This document shows positions 1-12,499 of a DNA stretch of 64,000 nucleotides, in pieces. The translations under genes and the position numbers were made by a program. Source of the stretch: Zoroaster sp. YZ-2022 (lineage: Eukaryota > Echinodermata > Asteroidea > Forcipulatida > Zoroasteridae); NCBI GenBank assembly GCA_029582265.1, contig CM055819.1:38699934-38763933 (forward strand), given 5' to 3'. The notes beneath the pieces are model-generated. The model did no database searches. It was not told the DNA's origin and was given only the letters and a program-made list of their open reading frames with translations. Position 1 is the stretch's first letter; every line of letters begins with the position of its first letter.

Positions 1-2690
1 CCTCAAATTTAATTGTTTTATGAGCTAGAGCAGTGCGGGTATAGGGAATGTGAAAATTAGAAACTTGGCGGGTGAAATGTGAATGTATTTCAGAATTAAG
101 AGAAAACAAGCATTTTATAGACGCAGGTAACTTTGCACGGGTAAGCTGATACATGAGGGACCCAAGCTGAAGGCGATAGATATCCTTGATTTTTAAAGTC
201 CTATGTTTAAAAAAAAAGGGGATCTGTATGTGCATTAAATTCTGCAAAATTAATAACACGAAGGGCCCGTTTTTGTAAGAGGAGGAGTCTATTAAGATTA
301 GCAGCAGAACTAGCTCCCCATACAAGTATCCCATAGTTGAGGTAAGAAACAAAGTATTATAAAGGGAATTAAGTACCAGTCCAGGGAGAAAATGTTTGAT
401 CCTGTTAATTACACCAATATTTCTAGCAATAATTTTACAAATGTAATCAATATGACTATTCCATTTGAGTCCACGGTCAACAAAAATTCCCAAAAACTTA
501 CAACAATCAGTTTTAGTTATGATTGAGTCATTAATCTTAACATCACATGGAACGTCACTGGCCGAGTTGCTGAATAACATATAGTTAGTTTTGGCAATAT
601 TGAGGGATAATTTATTGACCGTAAACCAGTTAGCAATAAGTTTAAGCTCATTATTAATAGTCTGTACAAGATAATTAAGGTTGCTATGAGAAAAGAATAA
701 ATTTGAGTCATCAGCAAACAATGTAAATGAGAGCACACTAGATGAATTAGTAAAATCATTAATGTATCAAATAAAGAGCAACGGCCCTAGAATTGATCCT
801 TGTGGTATGCCATATGTAAGGATGTCAGAATCTGAATTTATGCCATTGATGGATACATATTGTGATCTATCTGAGAGATAACTCCTAAACCACTCAAGGG
901 AAATTACTCGAATACCATAGTAAGAAAGTTTATACAATAATATTTGATGGTCTATCGTATCAAAAGCTTTTGAAAGGTCGAGGAATATCCCCAGAGTATG
1001 TCTGGTGTTATCGATTGCATTAGAAACTTTATCAATAAAATCAAGAAGTGCATGAATAGTTGAATGTTTAGTTCGGAAACCAAATTGTGAATTAGTCAAA
1101 ATATCAAACTTATCCAAAAACTTGATGGTGCGGGCATAAACACATTTTTCAAAAATCTTAGAAAAACATGAAAGAATAGAGAGAGGTCTATAATTATTAA
1201 TACAATAACGATCGCCCTTTTTAAAAACTGGAATGACTTTGGCAATTTTTAATTGTGATGGAACAATGCCGGTAATAAAGGAAGCGTTGACAATATGTGC
1301 AAGAGGTTTACATATAGCAGAGATCGACTTCTTAATAATAGAAATATTAATTAAGTCATGACCAGAGCTTTTTTTGTTTTGTAAATTGTTCACAATATCC
1401 ATAATCTCAAATTCATTAACTGGGGTAAAAAAGAAAGAGTTAGAATTAGGGTTAGACATATAATCAGTAAAGCTAACAGATGAGTGCTTTGGTTGAATGT
1501 TGTCAGCAAGTTTAGGACCAATATTGATAAAGTAATTATTAAAGTGATTAGCAATTTGGTCAGGATCATCAATTATTTTATCATTAACAAAAATACTGTT
1601 AATACTGCGAGAAGAATTATTTTGATTCAGAACAGAATTAATGACCTTCCAAGTATTGCGAATGTTGTTCTTTTCTTTTTCAAACTGAAGAGAATAGTAA
1701 TTTTTCTTGGATAAACGTAGGACACTAGTCAAGGTATTTTTATACTTTGTGTACTTGCGTTTATGGGAAATTGAGGGATTAGACAAGTACTGACGATACA
1801 ATTTATTCTTTTTCTTAATAGATCTAAGGAGGGAATGTGTAATCCAAGGTGTACTTGAGTTGTGTTTAGCTTTGGTATTGTTATTTTGACGTACTAGCGG
1901 AACATTTTGATCATACAAAAAATTTAAACTATCCAAAAATGTATTGTATGCAGTATCAGGATTATTACAACTGAAAACGTTTGTCCAATCAAAAGTGTGT
2001 AAGTCATTCAAGAAATTATCAAAGTTCACCCCAGAAAGATTACGAGAAAAAGAATAAGTATTATTGCGATTGTGAGAAGGGCTAGAATTGGGAGACTGTA
2101 TAAACATAAAAATTGGCAAGTGATCTGAAATATCGGAAATTAAAATACCAGAATTAGATGATGGAACAATATTTGATAAGAAATTATCAATAAGTGTAGC
2201 AGAAGTATCGGTAATACTTGTGGGCTTATCAATTTGAGGGAGAAAGGAATAAGATGTAAATAAATCGATAAAGGACTGGGAGCTGGAATTGGTATAATTA
2301 AGTAAATTAATATTGAAATCCCCAGAAATTAAGCAGGACTTACTACCACAATCAACATGAGAACATATCATCTGAAAAGTAGTCATGAATTCATCGTGAA
2401 CAGCAGACGGTGCTTTATATACAACACCTGCAATGATGTTTTTAGTATTTGGAATACAAATTTCAACAAATAGTGACTCAAGAGAGTCATCTGAAAAATT
2501 TAAATCTTCCCTGATAGTAATATTCAATTCACTTGAAACATAGAGAGCCACTCCACCACCAGCCTTGGTGCCCCGTCTATTATTCACAATGAGCTCATAA
2601 CCAGGCAAAAAATAATAACTGTGGGGAACTGATTTGAGCCACGTTTCAGAAAGTGCAATAACAGAAAATTTATATACAGTACCTAGACTG
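1..2690 (-). mobile_element. CR1/L2-like non-LTR retrotransposon (LINE), truncated at its 5' end and running off the window
   Basis: Read on the minus strand, this segment is one long endonuclease plus reverse transcriptase frame. It begins inside the endonuclease near 2690 (the family motif ALSETWL is readable just above 2640) and continues to the window edge, where the LINE C-terminal region after the RT is still open. The 5' part of the element is missing, as expected for LINEs truncated during target-primed reverse transcription. The 3' UTR and tail lie before base 1. An in-frame TGA at 764-766 and a one-base slip in a run of nine A near 208-218 show that this copy is dead. Clade placement (CR1/L2/Rex-like) rests on motif wording, not on a tree. 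Confidence 0.88.
767..2608 (-). pseudogene. LINE endonuclease-reverse transcriptase, broken by an in-frame TGA
   Basis: This open stretch of about 613 codons encodes an apurinic-type endonuclease followed by a reverse transcriptase. Visible motifs in order are GGGVALYV, SGDFNINLL and SDHLPIF of the endonuclease, then KVIPVFKKGD, NYRPLSIL, FGFRTKHST, LDLSKAFDTIDH and YGIPQGSILGPLLF of the RT. After a TGA stop at 764-766 the same frame goes on with FADDSNLF, the RT catalytic aspartates, and the thumb region (KFLGIFVD). The stop therefore falls just upstream of the active site. The open frame extends upstream of 2608, so no true start codon is present. In intact relatives this protein nicks target DNA and copies the LINE RNA. 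Here it is a relic, and its paralogues elsewhere in the genome should be better preserved. Confidence 0.9.
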
Positions 2691-3019
2691 TATAGTGTAC
2701 AATTGTATACTGTATATTAAGAAAAATACCCACTATTTGAAAATATCGTTTGACCATAAAGGAGAAAAGATACCAGATAGGATTTTCTTACATACATAGA
2801 TATGATACAATGACGTAACTTGGAGGGAGAAAAAGGGGGCGTGGCTATATTTTTCAGGTTGCCATATCTCGGAAACGACTTTGAGTTGGGAAGAAAAATT
2901 TGTTGTGTGCTCATCAATCCTATAGAGGTATGTTGAAACAAAATATCAGCAAAATCTGAGTCGGTCATTGCCAACCTCTAGGTGAGTTGGTATGGAATGA
3001 CCTAGTATGTTGTAACCCT
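2691..3019. other. Unassigned sequence between two retroelement fragments
   Basis: I see no coding signal, tandem repeat or clear inverted repeat here. The short open frames lack codon structure. It may be an older repeat interrupted by the LINE to its left. Confidence 0.4.
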
Positions 3020-3542
3020 GTAAGAATTCATTCAGATCAGGGAAGACAATTTGAGTCTAATTTAATTTCCTCATCTCTATAGCATATACAACATCAATAA
3101 ATCTTGCACAACAGAATACCACCCTCAATGGAATGGTTTTTCTTCTTATCTTACGTTTGGTAGAGAACCATGCTAGTCAGTAGATGAAGGACTCTGCATT
3201 AGAACAGGATTGGGTTCTCTTATACCAACGGAGATTGCAATAAATCTATCTACTTGTAAGATCTAAAAATCAACATCAGCGAAATAAGAATAAGCGGAAT
3301 AGATTAATGATCGTAAAGCAAATCCTAACGTCTTTAAGATCGGAGATCATATTTATATGCGTAACCATGCCAGGGGTCGGAATAAGATCCAAGATAGTTA
3401 TCTACCAGGTAAATATCTGATTGTTGGTAAACCAGATCCCAATAAATTTGTTTACACGGTTAAATTGCCAGTGGGAGGTGGTAACAGAAAGACTGTTAAT
3501 TCTGTTGAGCTAAAGCTGGTCCCTACATGTCTCTTTAATTAA
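3020..3542 (+). pseudogene. Ty3/gypsy-type integrase relic
   Basis: Scattered fragments on the plus strand match the integrase of Ty3/gypsy LTR retrotransposons in the correct order. RIHSDQGRQFES at about 3022-3060 is the strand carrying the second catalytic Asp. TEYHPQWNG near 3110-3145 is the region that carries the catalytic Glu in intact enzymes, which is not preserved here. SYLTFGREP near 3150-3180 is the conserved post-core motif. A C-terminal barrel-like section, KIGDHIYMRN through GRNKIQD to YTVKLPVGG, runs at about 3335-3500. Frames change between the pieces and stops interrupt them (for example at 3076), so it is non-functional and internally deleted. No LTR is recognised beside it. 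Confidence 0.75.
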
Positions 3543-3718
3543 TGGAGTGCCATGGTCAAGCGGTTTAGTGCATCGGATTTGTGTTGTGATGGCTGAGTCG
3601 TCAGAATGTGGGTTTGAATCCCAACCGCGACATGGTGCTTGTGTCCTTGAGCAAGACACTTTACCATAATTGCTTCTCTCCACCCAGGGGTAAATGGGTA
3701 CCTGTGAGGGCAGAGTTA
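3543..3718 (+). mobile_element. tRNA-derived SINE
   Basis: The head has RNA polymerase III promoter boxes like those of a tRNA with a long variable arm: an A-box-like TGGTCAAGCGGTTTAG near 3552 and a B-box-like GGTTTGAATCC near 3611. The body continues with TGTCCTTGAGCAAGACAC, a phrase I recognise from SINE bodies in several animal groups, then a region around GGGTAAATGGGTACCTG. It ends directly in a TTA microsatellite, as SINE tails often do. A leucine- or serine-type tRNA ancestor is likely. It is not a functional tRNA gene, because the acceptor stem does not close. Confidence 0.8.
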
Positions 3719-4421
<703 letters not shown>

Positions 4422-5033
4422 TTAAATTTTAAACTTAATTTGTTTGTTTTCAACAGTACACAAAATTGAATTCTTGGCGTATATTGATTCAAATACAAAT
4501 TCAGGTAACCTCGATTTTTCTAACTTAATACATTTCTTTAAATTATTTATATGCACCATTAGAATATTAGTGTTTCTACTTTGAAAACCCATTTGAATAC
4601 CACATCGTATGTTCCATATTACTCGATGAAGTCTACCTATCAAAAAAATACTCATGTTATCAACATTATCACCTATTCCTAAAATTCTCGTTGCATCAGT
4701 TAAATAGAAGCATTGTTTTTGGGTATATTTCTTTATTAAGTTTTCAACGAAAAGCCATGCATCTATATGTACCAAGTATGTGAGAAATATATGTTCGATG
4801 GTTTCTTTTTCTATGTTACACAATGGACAAAGGTCGTCACTTGTAATCCCCATGTGTTTAAGCTTATTTTTTGTAGGTAAAATTCTTTGTTTTAATTTAT
4901 ACCACAAATCTCTATCGTCGTGATCGACTAGAGAACAACCATTATTTATCCAAATTGTATCCCAAGGAGGCGAACTAACAAAATTAAGTGTACGTTCCCA
5001 GGCTTTTTCAGCGACTGGCGGTGTAAAATACAA
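4422..5033 (-). pseudogene. C-terminal end of an L1/Tx1-like LINE ORF2 (zf-RVT domain), truncated at its 5' end
   Basis: The 203-codon frame matches the region after the RT in L1/Tx1-type LINEs. It has WYKLKQRILPTKNKLKHMGI, then the zinc-knuckle CPLCNIEKETIEHIF (zf-RVT), and a helical tail with WNIRCGIQMGF. There is no reverse transcriptase core upstream: the homology stops near 5040, so this is a 5'-truncated insertion. The frame itself is intact to its stop, which suggests a fairly recent copy. The start codon is arbitrary, because the real protein would begin far upstream. Confidence 0.8.
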
Positions 5034-5040
5034 TTGTACA

Positions 5041-6102
5041 AGATTTAATTAAATAATTTTAACGTCAACGAACTACAGCGAATCTTCAATTGATTTAAAT
5101 TCCTGTTCAGAATCTGACATTGATATTGCAGAAGCAAAATATCCTGAGAAAGAGAAGTTACTATCCTTTAGGAGTTGGAGATATCAATGAAAGCAAAAAC
5201 ATTTTTTTTAAACCTGTCCGAGAACCTAGGTCATTGTTATCACAACAGCTAGGGGCTTTTCCTGTTAGTTGTGACAACAAATTTGTGACTATTATATACT
5301 TATTGTAATGATTCTAGTAATTTCTCTCTACACGACACATGTTATTCTGGGACTCAGAATCTTGTGCACTTTGTTGGTTCTAGTGATTTTTACAACTATT
5401 TACCCTTTTCAGTGTACAGACGTTTTTCGTTTGTATGGCAGATTGAGAGCCATGGGAATTAACATTCTGTAACAGGCCAAAGAATTTATAGATGGCTAAA
5501 AGTAAAACCCATGCACCTTTAGAAATATTTGTTCAAGCTGGTAAGTACAAAACTGTCATGCCTAATACTTGCAGTCCGGAGCTTGTTGAGAACTTGAGAT
5601 GAGTTTCTAGTTTATATTTAGGTGGTATATTTATTTGGTGACTCGCAAGGAGTCTATGCCAGAGTATGAACAATTCGTCAATATTTATCAGTGCCTGAAT
5701 CAAGATTACTGTGTAGTTTTCCAAAGTTCTGGATTTGCTGTATGCAAGGTCAACAGTGGTTCTTTTGTATCGTCATCGGTGGCTCATTTACACCATATCT
5801 CGTTTTATTGTACCTCAAGGAATAGGCAGAACACCAGTTGTCATTTTGAGGAGAGTATTAAAATTTCTTTAATCCTCAGGTGATTGTGACCAGCCAGACT
5901 TCAGGGTATGCTGCCAGGCACTTGTAGATATAAATTATGACGCGTAATTCTTTGTAAATAGCACCCGTACTTGAGATTTTGGCATAACACGTGTACCCTC
6001 TTTAGTTTGAAGTTAACCATGCGCTGCATGTACGTGGTATGCAGTCAAATTTGCATAATTCGTTCTGTTTAAAAAACCTTTTTTTATCACAATGTAAGTT
6101 TT
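5041..6102. other. Unassigned pre-insertion DNA left of the I-type LINE
   Basis: No convincing gene is seen. A short acidic frame near 5065-5170 (with SSIDLNSCSESDIDIAEA) resembles the acidic N-termini of some transposases but is too short to assign. This stretch ends with the left copy of the 13-bp target-site duplication. Confidence 0.4.
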
Positions 6103-6115
6103 ATGTAAGCTGCGA
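6103..6115 (+). repeat. Target-site duplication, left copy (ATGTAAGCTGCGA)
   Basis: The 13-mer ATGTAAGCTGCGA is repeated exactly at 11839-11851, immediately after the (CAA)n tail of the LINE. This brackets the insertion precisely. Confidence 0.93.
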
Positions 6116-6148
6116 CTTCGTGTCTGGACTTCGATGCGAGAAGACGTA
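6115..6148 (+). promoter_or_regulatory. Possible internal LINE promoter: initiator plus downstream promoter element (DPE)
   Basis: I/Jockey-type LINEs use an internal pol II promoter with a DPE of form RGACGTG about 28-34 bases downstream of the first transcribed base. Here AGACGT occurs 27-32 bases into the element (28-33 if the A at 6115 is counted as +1). The position fits, but the final base differs from the consensus and no transcript evidence exists. Confidence 0.4.
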
Positions 6149-6336
6149 CCGAGTCGATACACACGTTATATGGTGACGTGGCTTTTCTTTGGGTGTGGCG
6201 CGAAATTTGATTTCCGATTTCAATTTTGGCCTACGATAAAACATTCTACTATTCCCTAGAAGCTAATCAAGGTAAGCAATACCATTAAATCCAAAGGCAT
6301 ATTATTTAGTTTTTTCTCGATCAATCCAAATCAGCC

Positions 6337-7425
6337 ATGGCTGATGAAGATCCAGAATCTGATTTGGATCAAACATCCCAATCAGCAATGGATTTTCAAG
6401 ACAACCACGAGAATAAATATAATCATCCACGATCAACCTTCGACATCTTGTACAGCCAAGCACAAAATGATTCTCAATCAAAGAAAAAAAAACGTAAACA
6501 CACACAATCAAACAACATAACCTACAGTGATATCTACACAGAATCAGACAACAGCGACTACGAAACTCCACAACCTAAACGCAGACTTACTCTAAATAAC
6601 AACGCTCCAAATCAGCCAACTATGGTAATTATCAACTCCCCAGAAATCAAACTTGCTAAACTAAACCCGAAAAAAATTGCAAAAGCACTAAACAAAATAG
6701 GAAAGGACATAATAAAAACCGTAACTAAAAATAATCAAGGAGGGATCACGGTATGCTGTTACACCCCAGCCCAAGCAAAAAAAAACTTAAAACAATAACA
6801 CCGTTAGACCAATGGACGGTAACCACCAAATTCACAGATGTATCAGACAGTGACATCCTATCCTAAAAATATGTAAAAGCCAAGGTGTGATTAATGTTAA
6901 AAGACTTATGAGGAAAATAAACGGAAAACTAGAAAACAGCCTATCCATATGTCTAACTTACAATACACTAAATCTCCCAGAGAAAGTCAAAATAGGATAT
7001 GAATACTTCTCATTGAAACCCTACATTCCCCCAATAATAAGATGTTTCAATTGCCAAAGACTAGGCCACGTGGCAAACAACTGCAGAAGTTCGACACGCT
7101 GCGTGCGATGTGGCGAGTCGCATGCCTTCGAACAATGCCACCAAAAAGAAAAAGTAAAATGCTGCAGGTGTGGCGACCGCCACTCGTCAGCATATGGTGC
7201 ATGTCAATGAAACAAGAAAGAAAAATTCAAAATATCCGAGTGTCATACAATATATCATATGCAGAGGCTGCAAAAGCTATAAGAACCGACATTACAATTG
7301 GAGCAAACACACCCAGCCAAACAACACCCACATACCCAACAACAAACACTAAAGAAACAATACAATTGCGAAACACAATGACCAATAATAACAGTTCCCG
7401 CAACACAGTATCCCACAAAAAATAA
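6337..7425 (+). pseudogene. LINE ORF1: gag-like nucleic-acid-binding protein with zinc knuckles, frameshifted
   Basis: It starts at an ATG in good context (GCCATGG, 6337). The N-terminal part is acidic and serine-rich (MADEDPESDLD) with a basic KKKKRKH stretch near residue 50. After a stop at 6796-6798 and a change of frame, the coding sense resumes at about 6887 with KIGYEYFSLKPYIP, the end of the gag fold. Three cysteine knuckles follow: CFNCQRLGHVANNC, CVRCGESHAFEQC and CCRCGDRHSSAYGAC (about 7045-7205). A further lysine-rich, proline-rich tail is spread over other frames to about 7780. In active relatives ORF1p coats the element RNA. At least two frame changes make this copy dead. Confidence 0.85.
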
Positions 7426-7775
7426 GTACTAAGGACGCCACCACCCAAACCGACCAAGTGGCAGAAACCCAAACTGAATCAACAAGCAAGACCTAATCGA
7501 ATTACTTACCCCGGCACAATGCAAATATGGGATACTATCAAAAATAAAGATGAAAGAACCGTTGCCATAAAAACACTAGTAAATCACGTCCTCCACTCCG
7601 AAGAAACAATAAAACAAAAAGAAAAACAAAGAAAACACAGAACACCTTCCCAATCACCTGTCAACACAAGGAAAAAATCACCTAGCAGAAAACGAACACA
7701 AACAACAATGGACCCACCAAATACTCCCAAAACAAACACTAGCCAAAAATGTAAGAAAACAAATAAACCAACATC

Positions 7776-10700
7776 ATGATTATTACACTTATGGTTCTTA
7801 CAATCATACAATGGAATGCCCAGTCACTTTTAGCTCATAGTAAAGAATTTAAACATAATATTAATTCCTGGACACCAAAACCAGATATAATCTACATTCA
7901 AAGAAACTTGGCTGAAGGAAGAAAAAACTTATAACTTACCTGGATACGATATCTATATACATGATAGAAAAATCACTACATCTAAAAAATGTGGTGGAGG
8001 TTGCGCAATATTTATAAAACGTGGTCTAGGCTTTAAATACACAGATACATGCGACCATAACACCCCTATAGAATACCAGATAGGCGAACTCTATGATGAT
8101 CATAAAAATAAAATAAATATAATAAACATTTATAATCCCTGTATCACCCTAAAATCCAACTCCTTAAATGAATTTTTTGAAAAAACAGATAAACCTTATA
8201 TAATCTGCGGTGTTCTTAAGGGACACAACCCACTCTGGGGAAACTCTAAACTAGACCATAATGGTAAAATAATAGAAGACGCTATTTCTACCCACGATAT
8301 GATATGTATGAACTCAGGCGAAGGCACAAGAATAAACTCAAACCAGAATACTCTATCCTGTATTGACATCACCCTCACATCTCCAAGAATAGCCACAAAC
8401 AGCAAATGGACAGTCTTAAATAACACCTGGGGGAGTGACCACTGCCCAATTCTTATTGAAATAAATTTTCCTACACATAACAAATACTCTAAAACAACCC
8501 CTAAATGGTCCTTTAAAAAAACTGACTGGAACAAATTTCAAAATGCCTGTATCGATAACATAACTGAACCAAACAATCTAGATAGTATTGATGACACATA
8601 TACAAATTGTCTAAATCAACTAAATTCCACCATGAATTATTCCATACCAAAAACCAATCCGAACCATAACAAAATTCCAATATCATGGTGGAACGAAGAC
8701 TGCAAACAGGCCATAGATAACAAAATAAATGCACTCAAAAAATTAAGAAAAACACGTCTACCATCAGACCTGATACTTTTATACAAAAAAGCAAATGCCA
8801 TCGCTAGAAAAACAATTAACAATGCTAAAAGAAAAGACTGGGAAAATTTCTGTGATGAACTTAATCCAAAAACTAATACCAAAATAATTTGGAATAAAAT
8901 TAAACGAATCCATAAAACAAACACAAATAGCATCCCTGTTGTACAATATGAACATATAGAAGCTTTAACTGACAAAGATAAGGCAGAAATACTTTTGCAA
9001 AAGTAAGCAGTACCGATAATTATTGTCCCACCTTTATTAAGACTAAAACAAAAGCCGAGAATAATTTTATAATTAAAAACAACAACGACAGTGTCATAAA
9101 TGAACCATTTAACATTGAAGAATTAAATAATGCTATTGAATCATCTAAATGTACAACTCCGGGGAAAGACGGCATAAACAACATAATCATAAAACACCTC
9201 CCTATAAAAATTCGTGGATATTTACTTATAATTTTCAACATGATATGGTACACATCTATAAGCCCAAAACAATGGAAAGAAGCCATCCTCACCCCCATCC
9301 TCAAACCAGGCAAAGATCCGTCCAACCCACTATCATATAGACCTATAGCCCTCACCTCCACCTTCTGCAAATTAATGGAACGTATGGTTAATACAAGATT
9401 ATTATGGTACTTAGAAACCAACAACCTATTTACACATCACCAGAGTGGTTTTCGGAAGGGAAGAAGTACAAAAGACCATATTCTTAACCTAGAATCATCC
9501 ATCAACAAAGCATTTTCTAATAAAGAAAGTACACTTACTATTTTCCTATATAAAAGAAAAAGCATATGATATGATCTGGCGTAAAGGAATCATTATTAAA
9601 CTACAAAAAATGGGTATCTATGGCCGTATTACTCACTGGATTAATAATTTTCTTACAGATAGAAAAATTCAAGTCAGGGTTAATAACATCCTATCTGAAG
9701 AAAAGATAGTTGAAAATGGTGTTCCCCAAGGCAGCGTAATAAGCCCGCTCTTGTTTAACATCGCTGTCAGCGACCTTCCTGAATGTATTGACAATATCCA
9801 AGTCTCCCAATATGCAGATGATATCGCAATCTGGAAATCAAACAGAAACATTCCCTACTTAGAAAAGAAAATACAACAAAATCTAGACAACATAAACTAC
9901 TGGTGCGAAAAATGGTGTTTTAAATTATCCATATCCAAAACAATTGCCGTTCTATTTACCCACAAGAAAAATACAAAAATATCTATCCATATTCAAAACC
10001 ATATAATCCAGACTCTTCCTTCTGCCAAGTTTCTAGGAATCATTTTTGACAGCAAACTTACATGGAAACAACATATAGAAAACGTAATTAATAAATGCAA
10101 AAAAAGACTCGACCTTCTCATATGTATATGCGGCAACTCGTGGGGTGCCGACTGTAAAACCATGTACCAATTTTATAGCGCCCTTATTAAACCTGTTTTT
10201 GAATATGGCTGTGAAGCATTCGACTCCGCATCAAACTCAGTCAAACAAAAGCTTGACAGCATCCAACATCAAGCCTTAAAAATATGTACCGGGGCCATTC
10301 ATGGTTCTACCCTATATAAATTACAAATTGAATGCGGTGACCCCCCTCTGCACCTACGTCGCCAATTCCTATGTAACATATACGAAACAAAAATAAAAAC
10401 CCACAAATAACACCCCAACAAATACATTACAAACGACAACTGGCAAAAGCATTACTTTGCGGATAAATGGCTTAACACCACTCATAAAACTCCACTTGAA
10501 GCCAGAGTCACTCAATCCTCTTTTATTACTTTCCCTCTTAACAATCCTTTCCCTTTCTGGCAATACAATAAACCCATCATTTCCACAGAAATCCTCTCCC
10601 GAGTCGCAACTCCAACCAACCCACATGACAAATACAATGTCAGTATTGAAATCATTAACGCAAAATGGCAGAATTTCCTACAGATTTATACCGATGGCTC

Positions 10701-11504
10701 ATATAACCCAAATTGTAACACGGTTGGTTGTGGACTGTATAATCCACAATTAACATACTCCAAAAACTATCGTCTAAACAATGGCATATCAATTTTCTCT
10801 GCAGAACTACTCGCTATTCTTCTTGCCCTAGAATGAATCGAAGAAGTCAAACCGCTTCAAACATGTAGCTTCAGTGACTGCCTCAGTGCAATTCAAGCAA
10901 TCTCAAAACATAACCCTGAAAACAAAATAATATGTGATATACGACACACATTAATTAACATACAAAACCAAAATAACTGTCATTTTTGAATGGATTCCTG
11001 GTCATTGCGGAATTCCAGGAAATGAAAAAGTAGATCAAATAGCAAAATTAGCCACACACAAAAATAACATTGACCACAATATCCCCTTTTCAAACTCCGA
11101 AATAAAACATAATATCAAAGAACAGTTTAAAATAAACTGGAAAAACACAATACCAAAACAAGAACTCACTATTATTAAATATGACCCCATATTCAAATTC
11201 ACCACATGGGGCCTTAAACGATACCAAGAAATAATACTACATAGAATAAGAATAGGCATCTGTAAAAATTTAAACAACTTTCGTTACAATATAGGCAAAC
11301 ATCCCGATGGATTATGTGATACATGCGCTGTTCCCGACAACATCACTCTCTTTCTTCTAACCTGCCCCAATTATAACACAACGAAGAACCCTCATGGAAA
11401 ATCTCAAATTACCTCAAACAGTAACATTAACACAACTTCTGGGGAAAAAAGAAAACTATTATGAAATCATTAAATATATCCAAAATTGTAACGTTGAAAT
11501 CTAA
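7776..11504 (+). pseudogene. LINE ORF2: endonuclease, reverse transcriptase, RNase H and C-terminal zinc motif, frameshifted
   Basis: Endonuclease sense starts with IIQWNAQSLLAHSKEF at about 7800 and includes CGGGCAIFIKRGLG and WGSDHCPI (about 8430). The RT has TPGKDGINN (9160), YRPIALTS (9340), SGFRKGRSTKDHIL (9445), GVPQGSVISPLLFN (9720) and the catalytic SQYADDIAIW (9800-9840). The RNase H part has IYTDGSYNP (10685), SAELLAIL (10800), SDCLSAIQAI (10875) and WIPGHCGIPGNEKVDQIAKLA-type sequence (about 10990). A zinc-like CDTCAVPDN...CPNY motif follows near 11320. Breaks include frameshifts near 7905, 9005, 9550, 10410 and 10987, and a TGA at a position usually Trp (about 10834). Intact relatives copy element RNA at a nicked target, and RNase H removes the template. 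Confidence 0.88.
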
Positions 11505-11815
11505 ATAATATGACTTTTTAATGATTGAATGAGTATTGCGTTACAATCAGGGGGAGGGGCTACGGGTGATTGGCGGGTCACTGTGCTACACGTCATCACC
11601 TGGGAGGTGTTGCGAGCCTGCAAATCAGCCGGCGGAGCCCGGGCTCTTAAACTGCACGGTACACGGCTTGACCTCCCAGGAAACTCGTGGCACATTATGA
11701 TCTGAGGATCACCTACACCCCTCACCACCATCCCAACCTTGCATAGATTAGCGAACAACCTTTCGTTAATGGCACAAAGGGCACATCGATTGCCATAAGT
11801 GCCATACACCCTACA

Positions 11816-11838
11816 ACAACAACAACAACAACAACAAC
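11816..11838 (+). repeat. (CAA)n tail of the LINE
   Basis: About eight CAA units end the element just before the right target-site duplication. Short tri-nucleotide tails are known for I-clade LINEs. Confidence 0.9.
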
Positions 11839-11851
11839 ATGTAAGCTGCGA
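11839..11851 (+). repeat. Target-site duplication, right copy (ATGTAAGCTGCGA)
   Basis: Exact match to 6103-6115. Confidence 0.93.
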
Positions 11852-12071
11852 TATATTTCACGCAGTCCAGTAGTTTTTGTGTTGATATAGCAAGCATGTG
11901 GTGGTCATTTCCAACTTCAGCGTTGCAGCCAACACATCAATTTTGCGAGCATTTTGTATTGCCAGGAAATTAGTTGTTCTTGTACCTTGTCTTTGTCCCT
12001 TGTCCCTCGTCGTCACGAGTTTGGGCATCTCTTGAAGAGGAACGAACTGTAAGGAACTACCGGGGAAAGAA

Positions 12072-12499
12072 TGTCGTATTCGACCGCCACTTTTTAAGGG
12101 TTGTTATTATTATTTTGCAACCAATAACCAGTTAAAAATGATTCTATCGATTTTTTTAGGGGTACAGAAAGCGAAAACTATCCACTTTTATGATGGTTTT
12201 CGGACTTTTTTCCCTTCTAAAAAAATCCCCCCCTTCAGAAAATAGAAGGATCCTATTATAAATTTAGTTGCCATGTACAATGACCGTGTTGGTCACTGAT
12301 GCGTGATTTGACAAGATCAGACTGACATGACTGAGGAAGTTATCGCATACCAAAAATGACTGATTTTTCATGAAATAAATATCCTGGAATAATTTGAAGT
12401 ATATGTCCATCATCATCCATATGTTCTCCACCTTACTAGTTAGGTAAGATTACATTATTGGTTATATTGAATGAGAACAAGTGGCGGTCGGATACGACA
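12072..12499. mobile_element. Putative MITE with imperfect inverted ends (TGTCGTATTCGACCGCCACT)
   Basis: TGTCGTATTCGACCGCCACT at 12072 is matched in inverse orientation by AGTGGCGGTCGGATACGACA at 12480-12499. No coding sequence lies between. The right part recurs at 24177-24400, where the left end falls inside an assembly gap. A third, more diverged inverse end occurs near 13135-13155. The target duplication is not obvious. Confidence 0.55.

Larger units (their letters stand above)
6116..11838 (+). mobile_element. Full-length I-clade LINE with 5' UTR, ORF1, ORF2, 3' UTR and (CAA)n tail
   Basis: A complete 5.7-kb non-LTR retrotransposon lies between perfect 13-bp duplications. Order: 5' UTR (6116-6336), gag-like ORF1 with CCHC knuckles, ORF2 with endonuclease, RT, RNase H and a C-terminal zinc motif, a 3' UTR (11505-11815) and a (CAA)n tail. 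An RNase H domain after the RT is typical of the I group (I, Nimb and related), so I place it there. It inserted full-length but has since collected frameshifts and stops in both ORFs. The 3' UTR is clearly more GC-rich than the ORFs. Confidence 0.9.

Noticed and set aside
3543..3630. Possible functional tRNA gene with A and B boxes
   Set aside because: The acceptor stem does not pair and the sequence continues into a SINE body with a microsatellite tail.
8196..8975. Minus-strand frames within the I-type LINE
   Set aside because: Shadows of the plus-strand endonuclease region, with no independent motif.
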